Below are positions 26,515-35,431 of a stretch of DNA of 64,000 nucleotides, piece by piece. Origin of the DNA: CAJMNU01 sp905214855 (lineage in GTDB: Bacteria; Bacillota; Clostridia; Lachnospirales; Lachnospiraceae). The translations under genes were made by a program, and so were the position numbers. The notes beneath the pieces are model-generated. The model made no database searches, had not been told where the DNA came from, and worked only from the letters and a program-made list of their open reading frames with translations. The DNA lies in contig CALADM010000007.1 of assembly GCA_937890595.1 (NCBI GenBank), forward strand, positions 62,001-126,000. Direction: 5' to 3'. Every line of letters begins with the position of its first letter. Position 1 is the first letter of the stretch.

Positions 26515-27153
26515 ATGAGAAAATGGACAGGAATTTTATTTGCAGCTGTTATGATGGCACAGCTTACAGCTTGTGGACAGGGAAATAATGCAATTGAATC
26601 AACAACAGCACAGACAACTGTGGAGTCTACAGAAGCAGAAACCACAGTTTTGGAGACAGAGAGCGAGACTGGCAGCGAGAGCGGGGAAAGTGCAGAGAGC
26701 AATCAGTCAGAAGATGAGACCTTGAATAAGATCCATGAATCAGTGAAAGAGGTATATGGGGAAGATTACATTCCAAGTATGCCATATGATGATGAGATGC
26801 TTATGCAGGTGTTTAATGTAGATCCAGCATGGTGTGAAGCATATATTGCAGAAGGACCTATGATGAGCGCTCATGTAGATACTTTTATCGGTATCAAGGC
26901 AGCAGAGGGGATGGGAGACAATATTGAGAAAGCATTGACTGAGTATCAGGATATGATGATCAACAATTCCATGCAGTATCCTATGAATCAGCTGAAGGTG
27001 CAGGCATCTCAGGTAGTTCGTCATGATGACTATATATTCTTTGTTCTGCTGGGACATATTCCGGAAGACGTAGAGGATGAAGAAGCAGGATTGGAAGCTG
27101 CAAAGGAGAGCAATCAGAAAGCAGTAGATACAATTGATGGATTTTTTAAATAA
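26515..27153 (+). CDS. DUF4358-type lipoprotein
   Basis: 212 aa. A lipoprotein signal sequence is clear: RKWTGILFAAVMMAQLTACG with lipobox LTAC (Cys near residue 20). A Thr/Glu/Ser-rich spacer (about 25-62) precedes the globular domain. The C-terminal region with QLKVQASQVVRHDDYIFFVLLG is typical of DUF4358 proteins, which are widespread in Clostridia and lack a known function. It should be anchored outside the membrane. GGAGG precedes the start. It is monocistronic, with its own promoter and terminator. Confidence 0.85.
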   Translation: MRKWTGILFAAVMMAQLTACGQGNNAIESTTAQTTVESTEAETTVLETESETGSESGESAESNQSEDETLNKIHESVKEVYGEDYIPSMPYDDEMLMQVFNVDPAWCEAYIAEGPMMSAHVDTFIGIKAAEGMGDNIEKALTEYQDMMINNSMQYPMNQLKVQASQVVRHDDYIFFVLLGHIPEDVEDEEAGLEAAKESNQKAVDTIDGFFK

Positions 27154-27164
27154 TCAATAAAAAC

Positions 27165-27215
27165 CGCCTCAGGAACTGGAAGATACTGTTTGGATTTTCC
27201 ATTACTCCTGAGGCG
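27165..27215 (+). terminator. Terminator after the DUF4358 lipoprotein gene
   Basis: Arms CGCCTCAGGA (27165-27174) and TCCTGAGGCG (27206-27215), followed by CTACTTTTT. Confidence 0.85.
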
Positions 27216-27302
27216 CTACTTTTTATGGATGTTATGCTGTGCTGTATAGAATGATGTCCGCTCATTTTTCTACGAAAAATGGCTGCTTTTCGGTGTTTTG
27301 GC

Positions 27303-27380
27303 GGGGCTCAAGTTCAAAAATTCTCCTGCAAGCCAGCTTTTATCGGATTTGTTGACCTTTTGACCCTAGTATCATAGAAT
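27303..27380 (+). repeat. Dispersed ~75-bp repeat, copy 1
   Basis: Shares with 29806-29884 the blocks AGTTCAAAAAT, CTCCTGCAAG, GGATT and TTGACCTTTTGACCCT, then ATCATA, in the same order and nearly the same spacing. TTGACC (27352) and TAGAAT (27375-27380) lie 17 bases apart. A GGGG-CTCA start and a TGACCC end give weak terminal inverted repeats. Here it points into the 3' end of mntP, so it is not that gene's promoter. Confidence 0.6.
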
Positions 27381-27392
27381 TATTTATGACTG

Positions 27393-27956
27393 TCAAAGTG
27401 AAAAGAGATGTTCTATAAGAATTTTGACACCCATTCCGATGAGGATCAAGCCACCAGCAAATTCGGCTTTTGATTTGAATTTTACTCCAAAGATATGACC
27501 AATTTTGACACCGAGTGCGGAAAGAGAGAAAGTGATGATTCCGATAAAAGAGATTGCTGGAATGATCTGGACATTTAGAAAAGCAAAAGTGACACCCACA
27601 GCAAGGGCATCAATACTTGTGGCGACAGCGAGCATCGTCATGGTGCGTACACTCATGTCATCAGGCGGACATTCTTCCTCCTCTTTAGAGAGGGCTTCAC
27701 GGATCATATTGATACCAATGATGGAAAGAAGGATAAATGCGATCCAATGGTCAATGGAAGTGATAGCATCTTTAAAGCTGATACCTAAAAGATAACCAAC
27801 AAGAGGCATTCCTGCCTGAAATCCTCCAAAATAAAGACCAGTGACAATAGCTTTTTTCCAGTTCATCTGTTTCATGGCAAGTCCTTTACAGATGGAAACA
27901 GCAAAAGCATCCATAGAGAGTCCAACTGCAATGATAAATAGCTCTGCCAAATTCAT
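27393..27956 (-). CDS. mntP: Manganese efflux pump MntP
   Basis: 187 aa, six predicted membrane segments. MNLAELFIIAVGLSMDAFAVSICKGLA and the second-half repeat ATSIDALAVGVTFAFL carry the paired Asp motifs of the MntP family (DUF204). It exports Mn2+. The ATG has TAGGAGGT upstream. The leader does not show the yybP-ykoY manganese riboswitch pattern that I would recognise. A promoter lies at 28061-28090. Confidence 0.93.
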   Translation of the reverse strand: MNLAELFIIAVGLSMDAFAVSICKGLAMKQMNWKKAIVTGLYFGGFQAGMPLVGYLLGISFKDAITSIDHWIAFILLSIIGINMIREALSKEEEECPPDDMSVRTMTMLAVATSIDALAVGVTFAFLNVQIIPAISFIGIITFSLSALGVKIGHIFGVKFKSKAEFAGGLILIGMGVKILIEHLFSL

Positions 27957-28060
27957 TTTAGTACCTCCTAATAGAAAACAGATATCACAGTACTTTACAC
28001 GGACATACTCAGGTAATCCTGTAGATCACAAACAATATTCCGAGGCACATGTGTTCCCAT

Positions 28061-28090
28061 ATTGTAAGGCAAAAAAGGAGAGGGTGTCAA
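28061..28090 (-). promoter_or_regulatory. Promoter of mntP
   Basis: On the minus strand TTGACA (28085-28090), 18 bases, TACAAT (28061-28066). It gives a leader of about 100 bases. Confidence 0.55.
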
Positions 28091-28152
28091 GAAAAAAGGA
28101 GAGGAGTTTAAAATCTGTTCAACAGGAAATAGAATTTTGTGTAAATTGATAC

Positions 28153-28182
28153 TTGCCAATATGCAAGAAAGTGTGATATTAT
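28153..28182 (+). promoter_or_regulatory. Possible promoter of the aminotransferase gene
   Basis: TTGCCA (28153-28158), 18 bases, TATTAT (28177-28182). A small inverted repeat (CTTGC...GCAAG) overlaps the -35. Confidence 0.4.
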
Positions 28183-28269
28183 AATCGGAGTTTGCACGCA
28201 GAATACGAATGTGCGGCTGAGAAAGACAAGTGTTGGGATAAGAGAATCACCCATAGAAGGAGGATGCGC

Positions 28270-29646
28270 ATGAAACCATATGCAGAGATGAGTAATGAAG
28301 AATTACTGGAATTAAAAAGAGAGCTGAAGGCAAAATATCATGATTATCAGGAGCAGTCCCTGAATCTGAATATGTCCAGAGGAAAGCCAAGTATTGCACA
28401 GCTGGATCTTTCTATGGGAATGATGGACGTTCTGAGCAGTACAGATGATCTGACATGTGATGATGGAACAGATTGTAGAAATTATGGTGTATTGGATGGA
28501 ATTGATGAGGCGAAAGAACTTTTGGCAGATATGATGGAAGTAAATCCTAATACTATCATCATTTACGGAAACTCCAGTCTAAATGTTATGTATGACACAA
28601 TTTCACGTTCTATGACACATGGTGTGATGGGAAGTACTCCGTGGAGCAAATTGGATAAGGTAAAATTCCTCTGTCCAGTTCCGGGATATGATCGTCATTT
28701 TGCTATTACAGAACATTTTGGGATTGAGATGATCACCGTTCCGATGACCCCAACAGGTCCGGATATGGATATGGTAGAGCGCCTTGTAAGTTCTGATGAG
28801 GCGATCAAAGGAATCTGGTGTGTTCCAAAATACTCTAATCCACAGGGAATTTCTTATTCTGATGATACGGTTCGCCGTTTTGCAAGATTGAAACCGGCAG
28901 CAATGGATTTCCGTATTTATTGGGATAATGCCTATGGTGTACATCATTTGTATGACCATGAGCAGGATCACTTGATCGAGATCTTGGCAGAGTGTAAGAG
29001 AGCAGGCAATCCAGATCTTGTATATAAGTTTGCTTCCACTTCCAAAATCAGTTTTCCAGGATCTGGTATTGCAGCGATCGCAACCTCACACAACAATCTG
29101 GAAGATATTAAGAAACAGCTGAAGATCCAGACGATCGGATACGATAAGGTAAATCAGCTGCGTCATGTACGTTACTTTGGTGATATCCATGGGGTTGTGG
29201 AACACATGAGAAAACATGCAGATATCCTTCGTCCTAAGTTTGAAGGAGTGATCAATACTCTGGAAAGAGAACTGGGAGGTCTTGGAATCGGCGAGTGGAC
29301 AAAACCAAAGGGTGGATATTTCATTTCTTTTGAGTCTATGCCAGGATGTGCAAAAGATATTGTTTCACGATGCAAAAAAGCAGGAGTTGTGATGACTCCG
29401 GCTGGCGCAACTTATCCATATGGTATGGATCCAAATGACAGCAACATCCGTATTGCTCCATCTTTCCCAGCATTGGAGGAATTGCTGAAGGCAACAGAGC
29501 TGTTTGCTTTGTGTGTAAAACTTTCCAGTATTAGAAAAATTTTGAGAGACCGTGAGAATGCAGAAAATGATGTGAAGAACTGCAAGAAGAATCCGATGAA
29601 GGAAACTGTGAAAGTGCAGGAAAAAGAACAGATACAGGATAAATAA
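28270..29646 (+). CDS. Class I/II aminotransferase, PLP-dependent (aspartate aminotransferase-like, PF12897 group)
   Basis: 458 aa from the ATG at 28270, with AGAAGGAGG 6 bases upstream. NLNMSRGKPSIAQLDLS at the N-terminus, NPQGISYSDDT, DNAYGVHH and the PLP-lysine region FASTSKISFPGSGIAAIA (Lys near residue 261) define this large subgroup. It is annotated as aspartate aminotransferase or MocR-like aminotransferase. The last ~30 residues are a charged tail. It should transfer amino groups from aspartate or a related donor. Substrate is not certain. It is monocistronic, with a terminator. Confidence 0.85.
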   Translation: MKPYAEMSNEELLELKRELKAKYHDYQEQSLNLNMSRGKPSIAQLDLSMGMMDVLSSTDDLTCDDGTDCRNYGVLDGIDEAKELLADMMEVNPNTIIIYGNSSLNVMYDTISRSMTHGVMGSTPWSKLDKVKFLCPVPGYDRHFAITEHFGIEMITVPMTPTGPDMDMVERLVSSDEAIKGIWCVPKYSNPQGISYSDDTVRRFARLKPAAMDFRIYWDNAYGVHHLYDHEQDHLIEILAECKRAGNPDLVYKFASTSKISFPGSGIAAIATSHNNLEDIKKQLKIQTIGYDKVNQLRHVRYFGDIHGVVEHMRKHADILRPKFEGVINTLERELGGLGIGEWTKPKGGYFISFESMPGCAKDIVSRCKKAGVVMTPAGATYPYGMDPNDSNIRIAPSFPALEELLKATELFALCVKLSSIRKILRDRENAENDVKNCKKNPMKETVKVQEKEQIQDK

Positions 29647-29663
29647 GAGTAGAATGAAACAGG

Positions 29664-29695
29664 TGGTCAGATGTTCCTATGGGATGATCTGACCA
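29664..29695 (+). terminator. Terminator after the aminotransferase gene
   Basis: Arms TGGTCAGAT (29664-29672) and ATCTGACCA (29687-29695), followed by TTTTTCTTTT. Confidence 0.88.
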
Positions 29696-29805
29696 TTTTT
29701 CTTTTAAAGGGATTTTGTAAAGAAAAAAATATGGGGCTTTTAGACGGAATGTAATACAAAGGAATCTTTACAACGAAGGGAAGCTATACTAATATATTAG
29801 ATGTT

Positions 29806-29884
29806 GGGGTCAGGAGTTCAAAAATCCTCCTGCAAGTAAGATTGCATTGGATTGATTGACCTTTTGACCCTGATATCATATATT
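29806..29884 (+). repeat. Dispersed ~75-bp repeat, copy 2, with promoter-like end
   Basis: Same block order as 27303-27380. This copy has an internal hairpin CAGGAG-10 nt-CTCCTG and outer GGGGTCA...TGACCC complementarity. TTGACC (29856-29861), 17 bases, TATATT (29879-29884) could drive the downstream gtrA-yfhO genes. The rest of the 322-base gap before gtrA holds the aminotransferase terminator and a TGGGCT/AGCCCA hairpin (29909-29930). Confidence 0.6.
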
Positions 29885-29968
29885 ATAGACAGATATTTAT
29901 AGGTAAAATGGGCTTTTTGGTCATAGCCCAAATTTCAGGCAGAAGAAAGTAGGGAAAACAAAAATTAT

Positions 29969-30376
29969 ATGGTGAAAAAAATATTAAAAAAAATAGCAAC
30001 CCCAGAAATTGTGTCATATCTGGTGTTTGGAGTCTTAACGACATTGGTGGACTGGATTGTTTACACTTCCATGCGCCATGAGGGGATAGACTATCGTATG
30101 GCAACAGTCGTTTCATGGTTTGTTTCTGTTATTTTTGCTTATGTGACAAATAAATTGTTTGTATTTCATAATTATTCTTTTAGGATAAAGTATTTGATGA
30201 AAGAATGTATGGCATTTTTTACCTGCAGGATCTCTACAGGTATCTTTAATATTCTGGCTATGATGCTTCTGGTAAGTGGGATGCATATGAATGAGTATCT
30301 TGGAAAAGCATTGATCGCAGTTTTGGTTGTGATCTTGAACTATGTAGGAAGCAAATTGTTTATATTTCACAAATAA
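29969..30376 (+). CDS. GtrA-family membrane protein
   Basis: 135 aa, four membrane segments. SYLVFGVLTTLVDWIVYTSM and WFVSVIFAYVTNKLFVF are the standard GtrA (PF04138) motifs. GtrA/GtcA proteins are thought to move lipid-linked sugars across the membrane for cell wall polymer glycosylation. A YfhO-type protein is encoded 17 bases downstream, which supports a shared role in wall glycosylation. The ribosome binding site is weak (AGGGAAAAC). Confidence 0.88.
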   Translation: MVKKILKKIATPEIVSYLVFGVLTTLVDWIVYTSMRHEGIDYRMATVVSWFVSVIFAYVTNKLFVFHNYSFRIKYLMKECMAFFTCRISTGIFNILAMMLLVSGMHMNEYLGKALIAVLVVILNYVGSKLFIFHK

Positions 30377-30393
30377 TAGATAGAATAGGAAGA

Positions 30394-33342
30394 ATGGATA
30401 TCAGACAAAAGAGTTTTGCCATAAAGAGAAAGGAAGAAAGAATGCAGGAACATGAGATTGAAAAAATATCAAAAAAGCTGGAGGAGATGTTGGATCCGGC
30501 GGAACGGTTATCTGGAGTAAGAGGTCCTAGAGTGATGAAAAAGGGAGAATGGAAAGAACGGCACAACCATGACAGAGAGACTGCATGGGATAAGGCAAAT
30601 TATTCGTTTGATGGTCTGGTTTTGGCTTTCCTGATCCCAATGGTGGTTTTGGTGATCATTTTTGCTCAGAGAGGGATTTTTCCATTTGGAGAAAACAGTT
30701 TTTTGAGGACGGATATGTACCACCAGTATGCACCATTTTTCTCTGAATTTAAACATAAGTTGCAGACAGGGGGAAGTTTGCTTTATAGTTGGGATATCGG
30801 TATGGGAATTAATTTCTCTGCATTGTATGCCTATTATCTTGCCAGTCCTATGAACTGGCTGATTTTGTTATGTCCTAAGGAATTTGTGATTGAATTCATG
30901 ACCTATATGATCGTGTTAAAGACAGGACTCAGTGGTCTTAGCTTTGCATGGTATCTAAAAAAACACTGTAAGACCAATCACTTTGGTGTGGCATTTTTTG
31001 GGATTTTCTATGCGCTGTCCGGCTATATGGCAGCATACAGCTGGAATATCATGTGGCTGGATTGTATTCTTTTGTTTCCACTCATTATGTTGGGATTGGA
31101 ACGACTGGTGCACGAAAAAAAAGGTATACTGTACTGTGTGACACTGGGACTGTCCATCTTGTCCAATTATTATATTTCCATTATGATCTGTATTTTTATG
31201 GTGATATATTTTGGATGTCTATTGATTTTAGAGAAGAGAAAAACATGGAAAGACTATTTGATCTTATTTGGACAATTTACCGTATACTCCCTGCTTGCAG
31301 GAGGAATGGCAGCAGCAGTTCTGCTTCCGGAAATTGTGGTTTTGCAGTCCACTGCATCAGGGGAGTTTAGTTTTCCAAAGAGCTTTACATCGTATTTCCC
31401 GATTTTTGATATGATCGCCCGTCATATTGCCAATGTGGAGACAGAAATCGGTCTGGATCACTGGCCAAATATTTATTGTGGCACAGCTGTTTTGATGCTG
31501 TTTTTAATGTATCTGGGCTGTCGTCAGATAAAAGTAAAAGAGAAGGCAGTATATTGCGGTCTGCTGTTGTTTTTCTTTGCCAGTTTCTCAATGAATATCC
31601 CCAATTTTATCTGGCATGGTTTTCACTATCCCAATAGTCTCCCATGCCGTCAGTCTTTTATCTATATTGCACTGATGCTTTTGGTTTGTTTCCGTGCCTA
31701 CCAGCATATCAAAGAGATTCCATGGAGTCAGGCAGGGGGAGCATTTCTTGGAGCGGTTGCTTTTGTGATTATGGCAGAAAAATTGATCGAATCAGACCAG
31801 TATCATTTTATTGTATTTTATGTGGCGATCCTTTATCTGATCTTATATGCAGGCTGTATTTATCTGTATAAAAGAACAATCATGAAACGGTCTTGGATCG
31901 CAGCATTCGCAATGATAATCGTATGTGTGGAAGCCTCCATCAATATGGCGGTAACCAGCATTACAACGACTAGTAGGACTAATTACACGAGAAATGACAA
32001 AGACATTGAAATGTTGGTAGATGGTCTTATGCCAGCAGATGACTTTTTCCGTGTAGAGAAGACAGATCGGAAGAGTAAAAATGATGGTGCGTGGGAACAT
32101 TTCCCTTCTGTGTCGCTGTTTTCTTCTGTGGCAAATGCTGATGTAAGCCAGTTTTTTAAATATATGGGATGTGAGAGCTCTACTAATGCGTATAGTATCA
32201 CAGGAAGCACACCATTGGTGGATATGTTGTTTGCAGTTCGATATACACTCTGTGAGGAGACATTAGAAGCGCCTTGGATGAGTGAAATAGATTCTTCTGG
32301 AGAAGTGTTTTTGTATGAAAACTTATACACATTGCCACTTGGTTTTGCAGTACCAACAGATTTTGAGAGTCTTTGGAGATATAAATTGAATCATCCGGCT
32401 GAGGTACAGAATAATCTGGCTGAGATTGTTGGAGCTGACCCAGTTCTTGTGGAAATGGCGGGTGTTCAGGAGGACGGGACATATCGTTTGATGGTGGAAG
32501 ATGAGGGCGAATACTATGCATTTATCAGCAATAAGAAAGTTGATGATGTGACAGCTGAGATTGGAGACAATACAAAAACTTTTGAAAATGTAAAAAGAGG
32601 ATATTTTCTGGAGCTGGGATATTGTTATGAGAGAACAGAGATCGCACTCAGCACACCAAATAGTGGTCAGAAGATGGAGGCGCAGATCTATCGTGTAGAT
32701 GAAAATGCTTTGAGACAGGTATATGATGCATTGAGTCGTGAAGGATGGCATTTGACGGAATGGAGAGACACATACCTTGCAGGAAAGATACAAACAGAAG
32801 AAGAGAGGCTGCTGTTTACCAGCATTCCATATGATAAGGGATGGACAGTAAAGATAGATGGTGAAAAGGCAGAGACACGGAAAGTGGCAGATACTTTTCT
32901 GGGATTTTTAGTTGGATCTGGTGAACATGAAATTACGATGGAATATGAACCTGAGGGTTTGGTTACCGGAATATGGATCACAACAGCAAGTCTGGTCATT
33001 TTGTTGATTATAGTAGTAGCAGGAAGGATGCTTCATGGAAATCTTCGGGAACAGAGATGGGAAGAAGAGGAAGAAGAACAAAGAAAGGAACAAGAGGAGA
33101 GGAAAAAGAGAGAAGCACAGCTTTTACGATTGCGTGAAAAAAGTGTTGGATTAAAAAGAATGTATAGGGAGAGTCAATCTCTATCAAAAGAAAAAGAAGA
33201 GGGCAGAGTAATAGAAGAAAAGGCAGAGGAAAAGACAGAAGAAGAAACAAAAGAGAACACAGAAGAGCTTGAACTGATAGATCTGGAAAACTTTGATGAG
33301 AAGACCCAAGAGGATGCACAAGATAAAAATGAGACTGTGTGA
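30394..33342 (+). CDS. YfhO family membrane protein
   Basis: 982 aa. An N-terminal basic/acidic stretch of ~70 residues is followed by about a dozen membrane segments. It has RTDMYHQYAPFFSEFKHKL and SWDIGMGINFSALYAYYL, the YfhO signature (PF09586). A large extracytoplasmic domain follows (about 530-855), then a last membrane helix (about 860-885). The tail is a very charged Glu/Lys cytoplasmic segment of ~100 residues. In Bacillus, YfhO works with the glycosyltransferase CsbB in lipoteichoic acid glycosylation. No CsbB-like gene is nearby. ATG 30394 chosen; 30442 (MQEHEIEKISK) is an alternative. Confidence 0.88.
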   Translation: MDIRQKSFAIKRKEERMQEHEIEKISKKLEEMLDPAERLSGVRGPRVMKKGEWKERHNHDRETAWDKANYSFDGLVLAFLIPMVVLVIIFAQRGIFPFGENSFLRTDMYHQYAPFFSEFKHKLQTGGSLLYSWDIGMGINFSALYAYYLASPMNWLILLCPKEFVIEFMTYMIVLKTGLSGLSFAWYLKKHCKTNHFGVAFFGIFYALSGYMAAYSWNIMWLDCILLFPLIMLGLERLVHEKKGILYCVTLGLSILSNYYISIMICIFMVIYFGCLLILEKRKTWKDYLILFGQFTVYSLLAGGMAAAVLLPEIVVLQSTASGEFSFPKSFTSYFPIFDMIARHIANVETEIGLDHWPNIYCGTAVLMLFLMYLGCRQIKVKEKAVYCGLLLFFFASFSMNIPNFIWHGFHYPNSLPCRQSFIYIALMLLVCFRAYQHIKEIPWSQAGGAFLGAVAFVIMAEKLIESDQYHFIVFYVAILYLILYAGCIYLYKRTIMKRSWIAAFAMIIVCVEASINMAVTSITTTSRTNYTRNDKDIEMLVDGLMPADDFFRVEKTDRKSKNDGAWEHFPSVSLFSSVANADVSQFFKYMGCESSTNAYSITGSTPLVDMLFAVRYTLCEETLEAPWMSEIDSSGEVFLYENLYTLPLGFAVPTDFESLWRYKLNHPAEVQNNLAEIVGADPVLVEMAGVQEDGTYRLMVEDEGEYYAFISNKKVDDVTAEIGDNTKTFENVKRGYFLELGYCYERTEIALSTPNSGQKMEAQIYRVDENALRQVYDALSREGWHLTEWRDTYLAGKIQTEEERLLFTSIPYDKGWTVKIDGEKAETRKVADTFLGFLVGSGEHEITMEYEPEGLVTGIWITTASLVILLIIVVAGRMLHGNLREQRWEEEEEEQRKEQEERKKREAQLLRLREKSVGLKRMYRESQSLSKEKEEGRVIEEKAEEKTEEETKENTEELELIDLENFDEKTQEDAQDKNETV

Positions 33343-33390
33343 TGACAGGGAGAGAGGAAAGCTGTAATAGGAATAGGAAAGGTACTACAG

Positions 33391-35376
33391 ATGAGAGAGA
33401 AATATTTGGAAAATTTTTATATGATTTTATTTTTTGGGAAAATCAATCGTCGTTCTACAGCAATGAGTATAACAGAAATCAGAAGGAGAGCTTCCAGATT
33501 AAATGAGAAACGCTTATCTGAGATCTGTAAATCAAATGAACTGAGTGATATTCATGCTATGCTTTCCAAAATATGCGCTTCTCTGTCAAGAAAACTTCAG
33601 ACAGAAAAGGATGAAATAAGAATACAGGAGTTGGAATGTTATAAAAAACAGATGCAGAAATTCTGTGGTCTTTTGGCAGCAAAAGATCTGGAATACCTGC
33701 CTCAGCTGGGAGAGGATGAGTTGGAGCATGTCCTAAAGATCCCAGGGATTGGAAGATATCTCCTGTCAAATTCTCTAGAACGTGCCTATGAGCTTTTCTA
33801 TATTCCAAAAACAATTGAAAAGGGGATTAGGCAGCTGATTCCGGAAAAGCCGGAAGATGAATACCCAGAGGCAAGAGAATTAAAGAGAACATTTATCCTT
33901 CATGTCGGTCCGACTAACAGCGGAAAAACACATGATGCATTAGAGAGACTCAAGCAATGTGAACATGGGGCGTATTTTGGACCTTTGCGCCTTTTGGCTT
34001 TGGAAGTATATGATAAATTAAATGCTGAGGGTGTCAGATGTTCCATGATTACAGGAGAAGAGAGTATTATCACAGAAAATGCTTCCTGTATGGCGTGTAC
34101 AGTGGAGATGCTCAATGACCATGAATATTTTGATGTGGTTGTAGTGGATGAGTGTCAGATGATCGGAGATTCACACAGAGGAAGCAATTGGACACGGGCA
34201 ATATTGGGACTTCGTGCAAAGGAGATCCATCTTTGTATGGCACCAGAGGCAGAGACTTTGGTACTCCAGATCATAAAAAGATGTCAGGACGAATATAAAG
34301 TCATCCATCATAAGAGAAATACAAAATTAAAGATGGAGAAAAAACAGTATGTTCTTCCGGCAGATTTGGAAAAAGGAGATGCTCTTATTGTATTTTCTAA
34401 AAAATCGGTTCTTGCTTTAGCGGCACATCTGGAAAAAGAGGCAGGAGTCAAAGCAAGTATCATCTATGGAAGTCTGCCTCCTGCATCCAGAAGAGAACAG
34501 GTACGACGCTTTTTGACAGGTGAGACAGATGTGGTGATCAGCACAGATGCGATCGGAATGGGGCTGAATCTTCCAATCCGTCGGGTGGTTTTTGTTGAGA
34601 CGAAAAAATTTGATGGGGTGGTGAGAAGAGAACTCAATGCAGCTGAGATCAAGCAGATTGCGGGACGTGCAGGGCGTTATGATCTGTATGAGGAAGGGCT
34701 TGTTGCAGCAGTTGACAATATAGAATTGATCGCAGGAGGGATCAGTGGCAATGCGGCTCAGATCCGTCAGGCATATGTCGGATTTCCAGAACAACTTTTG
34801 GAACTGCCATCAGATATCGATAATCTGGTCAAGATTTGGGTGGCAATGGATACACCTTATCTATACCGGAAGATGGAGGTAGATGAACTTCTGGCACTTT
34901 ATCAGGCATTTACCAGCGTCAATGGCAGGAATCTTGGGACTTTTACAAAACAGGAAATTTATAAACTTATCACATGTAGCATTGATCTGAATAATCGATA
35001 TGTCATGGATCTCTGGAAAGACTATTGCCGTGAGTATCGGGATGTGGAGGCGTTGGATTTTCCATGCACGATCGGAGAAGATTTATATGATCTGGAGAGC
35101 TATTATAAAATGTTAGATCTTTATTTCCAGTTTTCCAGAAAAATGGGGATGCCCATTGAGATGGAGATACTGGAGGAGGAAAGGAGATCAACAGAAGAAG
35201 AGATCAATCGGATTTTGAAGACAGAGTGCGGCAGTTATACAAGAAAATGTATCGAATGTGGTCGTGAAATGCGGTGGGATTATCCGTTCTCTGTATGTGA
35301 ACGCTGTCATATGAGAATACAAAGACGCAGGGAAGAGGAAAAAATGGCACGTATATATCGTTATTACAGAGGATAA
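33391..35376 (+). CDS. SUV3-like superfamily 2 RNA helicase
   Basis: 661 aa, AGGAAAGG upstream of the ATG. Motifs in order: Walker A GPTNSGKTHDAL (about residue 172), YFGPLRLLALEVYDKL, DExH-type VVVDECQMIGD (about 254), SGAT-like region CMAPEAETL, then STDAIGMGLNLPI and motif VI QIAGRAGRY (about 421). This GPTNSGKT/GPLRLLA combination is typical of SUV3, the mitochondrial RNA degradosome helicase. The C-terminus adds a zinc ribbon (CIECGREM...CERCHM). Relatives occur in some Clostridia. RNA unwinding or decay is inferred. Monocistronic with a terminator. Confidence 0.85.
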   Translation: MREKYLENFYMILFFGKINRRSTAMSITEIRRRASRLNEKRLSEICKSNELSDIHAMLSKICASLSRKLQTEKDEIRIQELECYKKQMQKFCGLLAAKDLEYLPQLGEDELEHVLKIPGIGRYLLSNSLERAYELFYIPKTIEKGIRQLIPEKPEDEYPEARELKRTFILHVGPTNSGKTHDALERLKQCEHGAYFGPLRLLALEVYDKLNAEGVRCSMITGEESIITENASCMACTVEMLNDHEYFDVVVVDECQMIGDSHRGSNWTRAILGLRAKEIHLCMAPEAETLVLQIIKRCQDEYKVIHHKRNTKLKMEKKQYVLPADLEKGDALIVFSKKSVLALAAHLEKEAGVKASIIYGSLPPASRREQVRRFLTGETDVVISTDAIGMGLNLPIRRVVFVETKKFDGVVRRELNAAEIKQIAGRAGRYDLYEEGLVAAVDNIELIAGGISGNAAQIRQAYVGFPEQLLELPSDIDNLVKIWVAMDTPYLYRKMEVDELLALYQAFTSVNGRNLGTFTKQEIYKLITCSIDLNNRYVMDLWKDYCREYRDVEALDFPCTIGEDLYDLESYYKMLDLYFQFSRKMGMPIEMEILEEERRSTEEEINRILKTECGSYTRKCIECGREMRWDYPFSVCERCHMRIQRRREEEKMARIYRYYRG

Positions 35377-35384
35377 AAAATAAA

Positions 35385-35409
35385 CGTCTCTCTGAAAGAT
35401 AGAGAGACG
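35385..35409. terminator. Terminator between the helicase and LysR genes
   Basis: Arms CGTCTCTCT (35385-35393) and AGAGAGACG (35401-35409), with a 7-base loop. An A run precedes it; a short T-rich stretch follows. Confidence 0.7.
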
Positions 35410-35431
35410 ATCATCTTTGTAAAAAAACATG

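Noticed and set aside
27957..28060. Possible manganese (yybP-ykoY) riboswitch before mntP
   Set aside because: The leader does not show the conserved loop sequences I would require. A covariance search would settle it.
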